A stretch of DNA of 64,000 nt, taken from NCBI GenBank assembly GCA_002840975.1, contig PHDN01000003.1, positions 142,811-206,810 on the forward strand, in the 5' to 3' direction. The position numbers were made by a program, and so were the translations under genes. A model generated the notes under the pieces. That model ran no database searches. It was not told the origin of the DNA and was given only the letters and a program-made list of their open reading frames with translations. The stretch comes from Bacteroidetes bacterium HGW-Bacteroidetes-16. Lineage in GTDB: Bacteria; Bacteroidota; Bacteroidia; Bacteroidales; F082. Below, one piece after another: positions 52,674 through 62,032 of the stretch. Position 1 is the stretch's first letter, and every line of letters begins with the position of its first letter.

Positions 52674-55613
52674 ATGGATGTCCGATACATGAGATGGATT
52701 TTTTTTGTTTTTTTTGTTTTAACCGTCAATTGGCTGCACGCGCAGGTGAAAACCAAAGAGTTCTCCCACCAGGAATATTGGGTCGATTCGGTGTACCAAT
52801 CGTTCACCTTAGAAGAGAAAATAGGCCAACTTTTCTTTGTACGTGCCAATTATCCAACAGGAGGTTATTTGCCTCAGGTGGATACCTTGATTAAGAGGTA
52901 TAACATTGGGGGAGTCGTATTTTTTAAAGGAAACCCAGTTGATCAGGCCCTTCAAACCAATCACTGGAATACTATGGCCAAGACTCCTTTGTTAATCTCC
53001 ATCGATGCCGAATGGGGCTTGGGCATGCGGTTATCAAATGTGGTTGACTATCCTTTCCAAATGACACTCGGGGCACTGAGCAACAACCACTTGATTTATG
53101 AAATGGGCAAACAAGTAGCCGAACAATGCACCAGGATGGGGATACACATCAATTTTGCCCCAGTGGTTGACGTAAACAGCAATCCGCTCAACCCCGTAAT
53201 CGGAATGCGCTCCTTTGGCGAAAATCCGGTCCGGGTGGCTGAAAAGGCGGATCTCTACATGCGTGGGATGCAGCGTGGTGGAATATTGGCAAGTGCCAAG
53301 CATTTTCCCGGTCACGGGAATACCATTACGGACTCACATGCTGATCTTCCTTTGATCAGCGCGCCCCTAAAGACATTGTTGGTTACCGATTTAGCTCCTT
53401 TTCAATTTTTAATCGACAGGGGAGTGGGTTCGGTGATGATCGCGCATTTGAGTGTTCCGGCCCTGGATATAACAAAAAATCTTCCGGCCACCCTCTCAAA
53501 AACAATTGTAACCAACTGGTTGAAAGATTCCCTTGGATTTCAGGGGCTGATCATTACCGATGGCTTGGATATGAAGGGAGTTACCAAATATTATCAGGTA
53601 GGTGAAGTATCGCTTAAAGCGCTTGAGGCCGGAAATGATATCTTGCTTATACCTGATGATGTGAATTCCTCCATTCAAATGATTAAGCAAGCCTTGTCCC
53701 GAAATCCGTTGTTGATGAATCGCGTGGAAGAGTCATGCAGGAAAATCCTGCATGCAAAATATGAGTTGGGAGTTTGGAAAAGGCAAAAAATAGAAACCGA
53801 TCACCTGCTCGCAGATATAAACCAACCCCATTATCAAAGCACGGCAGATGAAATGATGGAACAGGCCATCACGCTTGTCATGGAGCGGGAGCCACTTCCT
53901 CTGAACGGGGTAAAAAAAATGGCTCTGTTGATAACAGGTACGGATGAACCAACCGTTTTTGAAGAAATACTGCAGCAATCAGGTCGTTTTGATGTATTTC
54001 ACGTAGCACATGACGAGTCCAACCTGAAAAGGCAAATGTTGTTGAAAAAGTTGAGAGCCTATCCATTGGTCGTGGTAGGCATTTTGAATACGAATATATT
54101 GGCTTCCAGGCGTTTCGGTATTCCTGAAGAAGAAGTGACGATGCTTGAAACTCTGGCATTGCAGAATAAGGTGGTGTTGGATATTTTTGCAAGTCCGTAT
54201 ACACTCAATTTTTTTCACCACCTTGATCGCTTTTCAACGGTCCTGGTTTCGTATCAGGAACAACCTTCCATGCAAAGAGCCTCTGCACTCAGGTTATTGG
54301 AACCTGCCTCAACCTGGGGACAATTGCCTGTCAGTGCCGGCGGTTTTTACCAGGGATGGGGATTGCATTCCCAGGCACAAACATTGTTTGTTTCCTCGCC
54401 TGACGAGTTGATGATCAATGATTTTTATCTCAAAAAAATAGACTCCATGGCTTTGGCCGGCATCAATGCAAAAGCCTATCCCGGATGCCAGATTCTAGCT
54501 GCAAAAAATGGTGCCGTTTTTTACTCCAGGTCTTTTGGGTTTCATACCTACGATGGTAATGAACCGGTGCAAACTACCGATGTCTACGATCTGGCCTCGC
54601 TTACCAAAATTCTTGCTACTACCCCGGCCATCATGAAATTGACAGAAGACAGCCTGATTGATATTCATGGACTTATTTCGGATTACCTTTTGTTGTTGAA
54701 AGGGACAAACATTGATAGCGTTACCTTCATGGAAGCGATGGCTCACCAGGCGGGATTTCGGGGTTGGATTCCCTTTTACAAAAGCACTTTCGATTCCGTT
54801 GGGCTCAGCCGGGAAATTTACCAAAATACCATCAGTGAGGAATTTACAAAACGTGTTGCTCAAAATCTGTATATCCGCGATGGTTATGACCATGTGCTGA
54901 TCGACAGCATATTGAAGTCTCCATTGAGGAAAAAAAAATATTACTATTCAGACCTTGCGTTTTACCTTTTTAAAACATTAACAGAACAACTCACCAATAG
55001 CGAGTTTGATGATTTTGTTTATAATACTTGGTATAAACCCATGCAGATAAACAGGTTGAGGTTCAATCCCCGTCAATATTTTGAATCCTGGGCCATCATT
55101 CCCACAGAAAATGATACAGGGTTCAGGAAGCAGTTGTTGCAAGGTGATGTGCACGATCAGGGAGCGGCGCTGCTGGGCGGGGTTTCAGGAAATGCGGGGC
55201 TTTTTGGAAATGCACATGACGTGGCGATGATGATGCAAATGTTAGTAAATGGCGGTGCATACGGCAACCAAAGGTATTTTAAACAGGAAACCGTCGACTT
55301 TTTCACCGGTTATCATTTTGTGGCAGACAGCAACCGGCGTGGTTTGGGATTCGACAAACCTTTGTTTGTATACAAAGATCACATGACCAATTGCAGGGAT
55401 GCTTCTCCCTCCAGTTTTGGTCATTCCGGTTTTACCGGCACTTATGCCTGGGCCGATCCGGAAAATGGATTGGTTTATGTATTTTTGTCGAATCGGGTAT
55501 ATCCCGATGCATCGAATACCAAACTAATGGACATGGATATACGCACCGAAATACATCAATTGTTTTATAAAGCATTAAAGTCTGAAGAAAATCAATTAAT
55601 TTCTAACCAATAA
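52674..55613 (+). CDS. fusion of GH3 beta-N-acetylhexosaminidase (NagZ-like) and serine beta-lactamase-type hydrolase
   Basis: The 979-residue protein has a signal peptide (MRWIFFVFFVLTVNWLHAQ from the second Met). Residues about 30-400 are a GH3 catalytic domain of the NagZ type: RMGIHINFAPVVDVNSNP, KHFPGHGNTITDSHADLP (Lys209-His210, and the loop Asp220/His222 dyad) and GLIITDGLDMKGVTKY with the nucleophile Asp. After a linker domain (to about 590), a class-C-beta-lactamase/PBP-like hydrolase follows: SLTK (Ser642-Lys645), YSDLAFYL as the YxN-like motif and HSGFTGT as the third motif. One part should remove GlcNAc from muropeptides and the other cut a peptide or ester bond. The domain pairing is known in Bacteroidetes but not well characterised. 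Confidence 0.92.
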   Translation: MDVRYMRWIFFVFFVLTVNWLHAQVKTKEFSHQEYWVDSVYQSFTLEEKIGQLFFVRANYPTGGYLPQVDTLIKRYNIGGVVFFKGNPVDQALQTNHWNTMAKTPLLISIDAEWGLGMRLSNVVDYPFQMTLGALSNNHLIYEMGKQVAEQCTRMGIHINFAPVVDVNSNPLNPVIGMRSFGENPVRVAEKADLYMRGMQRGGILASAKHFPGHGNTITDSHADLPLISAPLKTLLVTDLAPFQFLIDRGVGSVMIAHLSVPALDITKNLPATLSKTIVTNWLKDSLGFQGLIITDGLDMKGVTKYYQVGEVSLKALEAGNDILLIPDDVNSSIQMIKQALSRNPLLMNRVEESCRKILHAKYELGVWKRQKIETDHLLADINQPHYQSTADEMMEQAITLVMEREPLPLNGVKKMALLITGTDEPTVFEEILQQSGRFDVFHVAHDESNLKRQMLLKKLRAYPLVVVGILNTNILASRRFGIPEEEVTMLETLALQNKVVLDIFASPYTLNFFHHLDRFSTVLVSYQEQPSMQRASALRLLEPASTWGQLPVSAGGFYQGWGLHSQAQTLFVSSPDELMINDFYLKKIDSMALAGINAKAYPGCQILAAKNGAVFYSRSFGFHTYDGNEPVQTTDVYDLASLTKILATTPAIMKLTEDSLIDIHGLISDYLLLLKGTNIDSVTFMEAMAHQAGFRGWIPFYKSTFDSVGLSREIYQNTISEEFTKRVAQNLYIRDGYDHVLIDSILKSPLRKKKYYYSDLAFYLFKTLTEQLTNSEFDDFVYNTWYKPMQINRLRFNPRQYFESWAIIPTENDTGFRKQLLQGDVHDQGAALLGGVSGNAGLFGNAHDVAMMMQMLVNGGAYGNQRYFKQETVDFFTGYHFVADSNRRGLGFDKPLFVYKDHMTNCRDASPSSFGHSGFTGTYAWADPENGLVYVFLSNRVYPDASNTKLMDMDIRTEIHQLFYKALKSEENQLISNQ

Positions 55614-55623
55614 AAATTTTTCG

Positions 55624-56460
55624 ATGAGTGGTAAAATGAAAAATATCGTACTGTGGCTGGTGGCCATTGTTTTAACTGTGAGCCTGGTCATTTATCAGAG
55701 GGCAACCGGCCCAACCTATCCTGTCGGAGGAAAGGTCGAAATCAATGGCGAGATAGTCAAGTACAAATTAATCAGGTCGTTTATGGGCGAAAAAGATGCT
55801 GCCATAGAAATTGAAGTACCTAACTCCGACATCACAGGCGAAATCAGGTTTAAGAGGTATAAAAGTCATGATGAATGGAGCACCAAACCGATGACGATGC
55901 AGCAGGGAAAATTGGTAACCACCCTGCCCAATCAACCTCCTGCCGGAAAAATCACTTATTTTGTGCAGCTTTTTTATCAGGGGCAGGCCTATCCATTAAA
56001 TAATGATCCTGTAATTATAAGGTACACGGGAAACGTACCTCTTTTTATCCTCGCCCCACACATTTTTTTCATGTTCTTGTCGCTGCTTTTTGGAATGCGG
56101 GTAGGACTTGAATTGTTTTTCAGGAACAAAGAGACGCTGTATTATACAGGAATTGTTGTCATTACGCTATTTTTGGGCGGCCTGGTTTTAGGGCCCATCG
56201 TTCAGAAATATGCTTTTGATGCCTATTGGACCGGTTGGCCTTTTGGACACGATTTAACCGACAATAAAACCATCGGATCTTTTATATTGTGGGTTATTGC
56301 ATGGTTTATATTACGTAAAAACAACGACAATAAGTTGTGGCCCATCATTGCCTTAATCGGGATGATGGCTGTTTACCTGATCCCTCACAGTGCCCTTGGT
56401 TCCGAGATCGATTATACCAAAACAGAAAATCAGCCTGTTGAACAAAACCTGAATAATTAA
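55624..56460 (+). CDS. unknown integral membrane protein
   Basis: A 278-residue protein I cannot name. One N-terminal helix (IVLWLVAIVLTVSLVIYQR, about 8-26) is followed by an extracytoplasmic Ig-like beta domain of about 110 residues (GGKVEINGEIVKYKLIRSF ... YFVQLFYQGQAYPL), then four more helices (about 138-160, 172-192, 215-232, 240-255), with conserved-looking Trp/His near YWTGWPFGHDLTDNKT and PHSALGSE. The layout suggests a membrane sensor or haem/redox anchor, but no motif proves this. It starts ten bases after the GH3 fusion gene, and its TAA overlaps the ATG of the rhomboid gene (TAATG), so all three are probably one operon. Confidence 0.7.
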   Translation: MSGKMKNIVLWLVAIVLTVSLVIYQRATGPTYPVGGKVEINGEIVKYKLIRSFMGEKDAAIEIEVPNSDITGEIRFKRYKSHDEWSTKPMTMQQGKLVTTLPNQPPAGKITYFVQLFYQGQAYPLNNDPVIIRYTGNVPLFILAPHIFFMFLSLLFGMRVGLELFFRNKETLYYTGIVVITLFLGGLVLGPIVQKYAFDAYWTGWPFGHDLTDNKTIGSFILWVIAWFILRKNNDNKLWPIIALIGMMAVYLIPHSALGSEIDYTKTENQPVEQNLNN

Positions 56461-57068
56461 TGATATTTACATTCATCATTATCGCGGTAACTCTGATCAT
56501 TTCCTTTCTGTCGTTCAGCAATGTGGAATTGTTCGATCGGTTGAAATTTAATGCTTATCTTATAAAGAGCCACCACCAGGGTTGGCGGTTTGTAAGCTAT
56601 GCACTGGTGCACGCCGGTTGGGCCCACCTGTTGATCAACATGTATGTGTTGTATTCTTTTGGCGGGTTTGTTGAGAAAAGTTTTCAAGCCTATTTTGGGC
56701 CCAAAGGCCTGCTTTATTATGGGATGTTGTATGTGGGAGGCATCCTGTTTAGTACCCTATGGGATTATGGAAAATATAAAAACGATCCGTATTATAGTGC
56801 TGTTGGAGCTTCGGGGGCCGTGTCGGCAGTGGTTTTCTCGAGCATTTTATTAAATCCGGGAAGCAGTATTTTCATTTTCCCCATTCCATTCCCGTTGCCC
56901 TCATGGATATTTGGAATCCTGTACCTGATCTATTCTGCCTACATGGGTAAGAAAGGAACGGATAATGTCGGGCATAATGCTCACTTTTGGGGTGCTGTTT
57001 ATGGATTGGTTTTAACGATCATACTGGTTCCGGGAGTACTTCAGGCCTTTATTAGTCAATTTTTTTAA
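56460..57068 (+). CDS. rhomboid-family intramembrane serine protease
   Basis: A 202-residue inner-membrane protease with six predicted helices. The catalytic pair is present: Ser118 in AVGASGAVSAVV (GASG motif) and His176 in NAHFWGAVYGL. The N-terminal YALVHAGWAHLLINMYVLYSFG carries the conserved His/Asn positions of the active-site wall. Rhomboids cut within or beside transmembrane helices of client proteins. The start overlaps the stop of the preceding membrane-protein gene by one base, so they are translationally coupled, and that protein is a candidate client or partner. Confidence 0.92.
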   Translation: MIFTFIIIAVTLIISFLSFSNVELFDRLKFNAYLIKSHHQGWRFVSYALVHAGWAHLLINMYVLYSFGGFVEKSFQAYFGPKGLLYYGMLYVGGILFSTLWDYGKYKNDPYYSAVGASGAVSAVVFSSILLNPGSSIFIFPIPFPLPSWIFGILYLIYSAYMGKKGTDNVGHNAHFWGAVYGLVLTIILVPGVLQAFISQFF

Positions 57069-57104
57069 CTCGAAATAAACAGAAAAATTAACCAAATAAA
57101 ACAA

Positions 57105-57683
57105 ATGAAAAAATATACTTTTTTATTCCTCATGCTTCTGATTGGAATGCATGAGGCGGCAGCACAACAGGTTTTTAAATATGAAACCATTGCAAAAACT
57201 AATAATGTTCAACAAGAACGGAATCAACTTGATCTGGGTCTGGGATTGGGTATTGACTTAGGGGGACTGATCGGTGCTCAACTTGAGTACATTCCCATAA
57301 AGCACCTTGGTCTGTTCGCTTCAGGCGGGTTTTATTTTATTCAGGCCGGATGGCAACTTGGGGTAAAGGGTTATATCATGCCAAAAATTACGGCGAAACC
57401 CTTTCGTGTATACGTCACAGGCATGTATGGAACCAATGCAGCCATTTATATTGTAGGCTCCGATAAATACAACGCAGTTTACACAGGCTCTACTTTTGGT
57501 GCCGGGATGGAAATACGGTTTGGCAAGAAAAAAACCAGTGGATTAAATGTGGCCCTGCTTTATCCTCTAAGAGCGCAGGAATATGAAGAAAATCTGAATG
57601 CCATGAAGAGCGATCCCGGTATTCAGGATATCCAGGAGCCGTTGCCTGTGGGACTTTCAGTGGCGTATCATTTTGAGTTTTAA
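57105..57683 (+). CDS. small outer-membrane barrel-like protein
   Basis: A 192-residue exported protein with a signal peptide (YTFLFLMLLIGMHEAAAQQ, about 3-21). The rest consists of short amphipathic strands with glycine turns (LDLGLGLGIDLGGLIGAQLEYIPI in part, LGLFASGGFYFIQAG, YNAVYTGSTFGAGMEIRFG) and ends in SVAYHFEF with an aromatic residue, as expected for a small beta-barrel. It follows the rhomboid gene by 36 bases. Function unknown. Confidence 0.7.
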   Translation: MKKYTFLFLMLLIGMHEAAAQQVFKYETIAKTNNVQQERNQLDLGLGLGIDLGGLIGAQLEYIPIKHLGLFASGGFYFIQAGWQLGVKGYIMPKITAKPFRVYVTGMYGTNAAIYIVGSDKYNAVYTGSTFGAGMEIRFGKKKTSGLNVALLYPLRAQEYEENLNAMKSDPGIQDIQEPLPVGLSVAYHFEF

Positions 57684-57709
57684 TTATTGCCATAGATACT
57701 CCTATTGAA

Positions 57710-57811
57710 TTACCTGTTACGGGCTTCAGGTTTAATACTTTTCGGAGTCAGCTCAAGGGTATCAATTTCTTTAATTCCGGTCTTGGTAATCGGATGTTTT
57801 CCGTTGCTCAT
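57710..57811 (-). CDS. possible 33-residue peptide or coding remnant
   Basis: An ATG at 57811-57809 opens 33 codons to a TAA at 57712-57710: MSNGKHPITKTGIKEIDTL and then ELTPKSIKPEARNR. The composition looks protein-like (charged, no low-complexity), and in-frame sense codons extend upstream for about 12 more residues. I recognise no family. It contains ACTCCGAAAAGT, the same 12 bases as the outer arm of repeat element copy 2, so it may be a fragment of a mobile element. The remaining 57684-57902 region holds the promoter of the efflux operon. Confidence 0.25.
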   Translation of the reverse strand: MSNGKHPITKTGIKEIDTLELTPKSIKPEARNR

Positions 57812-57848
57812 AAATTCCTTGGAGCCATAGTCCGGGATAAAAAAATAT

Positions 57849-57856
57849 TACTTTTG
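57849..57856 (+). promoter_or_regulatory. -7 promoter box of the RND efflux operon
   Basis: TACTTTTG at 57849-57856 is a perfect TAnnTTTG. It predicts a transcription start near 57863 and a 40-base leader before the ATG at 57903. Confidence 0.55.
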
Positions 57857-57902
57857 CCCGTCTTGTTATCCTAAGGATGACATTGAAATAAAGCAATTTT
57901 TT

Positions 57903-58961
57903 ATGATACGTTTTATCCATCTATTGCGTTTCCTTACTCTGCTGTTGCCGGGAAGTTTACTTTGGATATCTTGTGAGCAAACTCCCACAAAAGGAACGCC
58001 TGGTTCAGCCAATAATCTACAGGTCAATGCCCTGATATTGAAACCTCAGTATTTCGAGAGTCGTTTTATAGCAAATGCCAACCTGCTGCCTTATGAAGCA
58101 ACGGAGTTAAAAGCACCCATTTCAGGAACCGTAATGTTCATCGACTTTGAAGAGGGTCAGAAAGTGCTGCAAGGACAACGATTGATTCATATCGATGACC
58201 GGATTTGGAATGCGCGTCTCCGGGGATTGAAAGCACAGCTCAGCATCGCGAATAGCGAAGTTGAACGCAATGCCTCACTGATTGAAGTTCAGGGTGTTAG
58301 TCAGGAAATAGTGGACAAGGCAATTGCTCGGATCGAAGAATTGCAAGCCCAGATTGATGAGCTACAAATCAATATCAGTCTGGCCAATGTGTCGGCACCT
58401 TTTACAGGTAGGGTTGGGATGCGGGATTTTAGTCTTGGTTCTTATCTGGCACAGGGTCAAACCATTACCACCATTGTTCAGAATGACCGACTGAAAGTCG
58501 ATTTTAAATTGCCCGGACGTTTTCTTCAAAACCTGAAAAAAGGCGAAACGATTAATATGCTTTATCAGGGAGACACCCTGCAGGCTACATTGTATGCCAT
58601 TGATCCAATGGTTGATCAGGATTCGAGAACGGTACAGGTGCGCGGTGTTATGGCCAATCCCAACGAAAAATATAGTCCCGGCGTTTTTGTCGAAGTCATT
58701 ATTCCTATAAACAAAGACTTTCAAGCCATGGTGGTGCCAAGCGAGGTCATTATCCCTGACCTGAATGCCCAAACCGTGTACGTATATCGTCAGGGAAAGG
58801 CTCACCGTCAATTGGTGGAATTAGGTGGCCGTACAGATGTGAATGTGCAGATACTGAATGGACTGAATCCGGGCGACACGGTTATCACCACAGGTTTGAT
58901 GGAAGTGAAAAATAATTTACCTGTGGTGATTGGTCATTTAGAAAATCAGACAGCCCTATGA
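57903..58961 (+). CDS. RND efflux periplasmic adaptor (membrane fusion protein)
   Basis: A 352-residue adaptor that joins the inner-membrane pump to the outer-membrane channel. The N-terminus (RFLTLLLPGSLLWISCEQ) is a signal sequence with a possible lipobox Cys. It shows the split barrel-sandwich domain (LKAPISGTVMFIDFEEGQKVLQGQRLIHID, in part PISGTVMFIDFEEGQKV; and NVSAPFTGRVGMRDFSLGSYL), a helical hairpin between them (about 105-155), a beta-barrel domain and a membrane-proximal domain ending VITTGLMEVKNNLPVVIG. The stop TGA overlaps the ATG of the pump gene (ATGA), so the pump is translationally coupled. Confidence 0.93.
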   Translation: MIRFIHLLRFLTLLLPGSLLWISCEQTPTKGTPGSANNLQVNALILKPQYFESRFIANANLLPYEATELKAPISGTVMFIDFEEGQKVLQGQRLIHIDDRIWNARLRGLKAQLSIANSEVERNASLIEVQGVSQEIVDKAIARIEELQAQIDELQINISLANVSAPFTGRVGMRDFSLGSYLAQGQTITTIVQNDRLKVDFKLPGRFLQNLKKGETINMLYQGDTLQATLYAIDPMVDQDSRTVQVRGVMANPNEKYSPGVFVEVIIPINKDFQAMVVPSEVIIPDLNAQTVYVYRQGKAHRQLVELGGRTDVNVQILNGLNPGDTVITTGLMEVKNNLPVVIGHLENQTAL

Positions 58962-61900
58962 CCCTGTCGGAACTGAGCATTAAGCGGCCAGTCCTGGCCA
59001 CCGTGTTTGCGATCGCTATCGTATTGTTCGGGGTGGTTGGTTTTATGTCGCTCGGTGTGAGGGAATATCCCAGTGTGGATCCCCCTGTGGTAACTGTTTC
59101 TACAAGTTACACAGGTGCTAATGCCGACATTATCGAATCACAGATTACAGAACCTTTGGAGGAAGCCATTAACAGCGTGGCCGGCATCAAATCCTTAAGC
59201 TCCATCAGTACAGATGGACACAGTACCGTCACCATCGAGTTTTTACCCGGCCTGGACCTCGACAATGCTGCCAACGATGTCCGTGATAAGGTTTCACAAG
59301 CCATCCGAAGTCTTCCGCCCGATACGGATCCTCCTGTGGTTTCAAAGGCAGACGCAAACGCCCAGACCATCCTTACCATCACAGTACAAAGTGACCGACG
59401 TGATCTTCAGGCCTTGTCGAAGATTGGGAACGATATGTTCAAAGAGCGACTGCAGACTATTCCCGGGGTTAGCAGTATCAGGATTTGGGGTGAAAAGAAA
59501 TATGCCATGCGCATTGAACTCGATCCATCGAGACTGGAGTCCTATCATCTTACACCAACAGATGTAAAAAATGCGCTGCAAAGTCAGAATGTGGAATTGC
59601 CGGCGGGACGGCTCGAAGGCAAACAAACCGAATTAACGGTAAGGACACTCGGACGTTTAAAGACTACCGAAGAATTTGAGAAACTCATTATCGCCCGCCA
59701 GGGAGACGCTTTGATTCGTTTGGAAGATGTAGGTGAAGCCAGACTTGGTGCTGAAAATGAGAGAAGTATGCTCTATGGCAATGGAGTGATCCCGATGATT
59801 GGTATCGCCCTGCAACCACAGCCCGGAGCTAACTATATCGAGATTGTTGACGAGGCCTACAGAAGGGTGGAGCAAATTAAAAAAGAAATGCCACCGGATA
59901 TTTTTCTCAATGTAGCCCTCGATACTACCGTCAGTATCCGCAAAGCCATCAGCGAAGTTCAGGAAACAGTCCTCATGGCATTCGGACTGGTTTTATTGGT
60001 CATCTTCTTCTTCCTGAGAAGCTGGCGTACAACCATGATTCTCATCGTAGTGATCCCTATTTCTTTGATCGGTGTTTTTTCTATCCTTTATATTGCCGAC
60101 TACTCCATCAATGTGCTGACACTCCTGGGCGTGGTTCTTTCCACCGGCTTGGTAGTTGACGATGCCATCGTGGTGATGGAGAATATTTATTCAAAGGTGG
60201 AAGCAGGAATGAAACCTGTTCAGGCAGCTTTCAAGGGATCAAGAGAGGTATTTTTCGCTGTTATCTCAACTTCAGTCAGTTTGATCGCTGTATTTCTCCC
60301 CATTTTTTTCTTGCAAGGACTAACCGGGCGGTTATTCCGCGAGTTTGCTATGGTGGTGGCCGGGTCTATTCTTTTCTCCACTTTCGTATCCCTGAGCCTG
60401 ACCCCGATGATGTCGTCTCTTATTCTGCGCAAAAGCGATCGAACGGGCAAGATAATGACCTTGTTTAAGAACATTGTCGACAGCATGAAGAATGGTTATG
60501 GAAATAGCCTGAAAGGTTTCATGGAACACAGGTGGATGGCTATTCCTGTGTTGGTTTTCGCCGCCGGACTCATCTGGTTTTTCTATACCCTGCTTCCGAA
60601 AGAGCTTGCACCCATGGAGGATAAAAGCCGAATTCGAATCATGGCCACTGCACCGGAAGGCACTTCCTATGAGGCCATGGACACTTTTGAAAAGAAGTTG
60701 TTGTATTTGACCGATACACTGAAGGATAAACAATTCATCCTGGGTGTTACTGCACCCTCTTTTGGTTCCTCCAATTCTGTAAATTCATCTTTTGTCAGGA
60801 TATCACTCTTGCCACCGTCGCAGCGTAAGAAAACTCAAAAGGAAATTGCCCGTGAACTGAACGGGATACTGAAGAAATTTACTTTCGCCCAGACATACGT
60901 TATTCAGGAACCGACTATCAGTGCCAGTCGCAGCGGAAATAGCCTTCCGGTACAATTTATTTTACAGGCACCAGATCTTCAAAGGCTTAAGGAAGTGATT
61001 CCTCAATTTATGGCCAAAGCGCAGGCTGATCCGGTTTTTGATTTTGTTACCATCGACCTGAAATTCAATAAGCCGGAATATACCGTGGATATCAACCGCA
61101 GCAAAGCCCTGGATATGGGAGTGAGTGTGAAAGATATTGCCGAAACGTTGCAAACCTATCTGAGCGAACAAAGAGTGGCCTATTTTATTAGCGAGGGGAA
61201 ACAATATAATGTCATTGCCAGTGCCGCTAAAAACAACCGCAAAGAACCGGGGGACCTGGGAGGCATGACGGTGAGAAACAGGGCCGGGGATATGATCGCA
61301 CTCAGTAACCTGGTTACACTGAATTTGGATAGCCGTCCTCCACAGTTGCTACGTTACAACCGTTACGCGGCTGCCACCATTTCTGCCTCTACCGCATCCG
61401 GCAAAACCATCGGCGATGGGATTGAAGCGATGCAAAAAATAGCCCACGAAACTTTAGATGAATCATTTACAACCAGTCTGGCAGGAAGTTCATCCGATTT
61501 TGCTGAGAGCTATGGAAATATCGTGATTATTTTCCTTTTTGCCCTCATCCTGGTTTATCTTACATTGGCAGGTCAGTTTGAAAGTTTCCGCGATCCGATG
61601 ATCATCATGTTTACCGTGCCGCTGGCCATGGCGGGTGCGCTGATGTCGCTGTTTTTCTTTGGACAAACCCTGAATATCTTCAGCCAGATAGGCATTATCG
61701 TGCTGATCGGTATTGTTACCAAGAACGGCATCCTGATCGTGGAATTCGCCAATCAGCGCCGCCAAGCGGGATTGAGCACCAAAGACGCCGCCATCGATGC
61801 CGCCATTCAACGTTTCCGCCCCATCCTAATGACCAGCATGTCGACCATATTAGGAGCCTTGCCCATCGCCCTTGCATTGGGTGAATCGTCCACCAGCCGT

Positions 61901-62032
61901 ATCCCCATGGGGATTTCTATTATCGGAGGCCTGATCTTTTCACTGATCCTGACGCTTTACGTTATTCCTGCTTTATATACTTATTTATCCGGAAAAATGA
62001 ATGAAGAACATGTGGAAGATGAAACAAACTAA
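58958..62032 (+). CDS. RND multidrug efflux permease (HAE1 type)
   Basis: A 1024-residue inner-membrane pump driven by protons. It shows the expected repeat of two halves, each with one helix, a large periplasmic loop and then five helices. Landmarks: GVREYPSVDPPVVTVST, the TM4 region VLSTGLVVDDAIVVMENIY with the two Asp residues of the proton relay (about 400-406), LPIFFLQGLTGRLFREFA, and in the second half IGIVTKNGILIVEFANQR and RFRPILMTSMSTILGALPIAL. It is most like AcrB/MexB-type HAE1 pumps of Bacteroidetes. It overlaps the adaptor gene by four bases and the TolC gene by 14. The substrate range is not predictable. Confidence 0.95.
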   Translation: MTLSELSIKRPVLATVFAIAIVLFGVVGFMSLGVREYPSVDPPVVTVSTSYTGANADIIESQITEPLEEAINSVAGIKSLSSISTDGHSTVTIEFLPGLDLDNAANDVRDKVSQAIRSLPPDTDPPVVSKADANAQTILTITVQSDRRDLQALSKIGNDMFKERLQTIPGVSSIRIWGEKKYAMRIELDPSRLESYHLTPTDVKNALQSQNVELPAGRLEGKQTELTVRTLGRLKTTEEFEKLIIARQGDALIRLEDVGEARLGAENERSMLYGNGVIPMIGIALQPQPGANYIEIVDEAYRRVEQIKKEMPPDIFLNVALDTTVSIRKAISEVQETVLMAFGLVLLVIFFFLRSWRTTMILIVVIPISLIGVFSILYIADYSINVLTLLGVVLSTGLVVDDAIVVMENIYSKVEAGMKPVQAAFKGSREVFFAVISTSVSLIAVFLPIFFLQGLTGRLFREFAMVVAGSILFSTFVSLSLTPMMSSLILRKSDRTGKIMTLFKNIVDSMKNGYGNSLKGFMEHRWMAIPVLVFAAGLIWFFYTLLPKELAPMEDKSRIRIMATAPEGTSYEAMDTFEKKLLYLTDTLKDKQFILGVTAPSFGSSNSVNSSFVRISLLPPSQRKKTQKEIARELNGILKKFTFAQTYVIQEPTISASRSGNSLPVQFILQAPDLQRLKEVIPQFMAKAQADPVFDFVTIDLKFNKPEYTVDINRSKALDMGVSVKDIAETLQTYLSEQRVAYFISEGKQYNVIASAAKNNRKEPGDLGGMTVRNRAGDMIALSNLVTLNLDSRPPQLLRYNRYAAATISASTASGKTIGDGIEAMQKIAHETLDESFTTSLAGSSSDFAESYGNIVIIFLFALILVYLTLAGQFESFRDPMIIMFTVPLAMAGALMSLFFFGQTLNIFSQIGIIVLIGIVTKNGILIVEFANQRRQAGLSTKDAAIDAAIQRFRPILMTSMSTILGALPIALALGESSTSRIPMGISIIGGLIFSLILTLYVIPALYTYLSGKMNEEHVEDETN

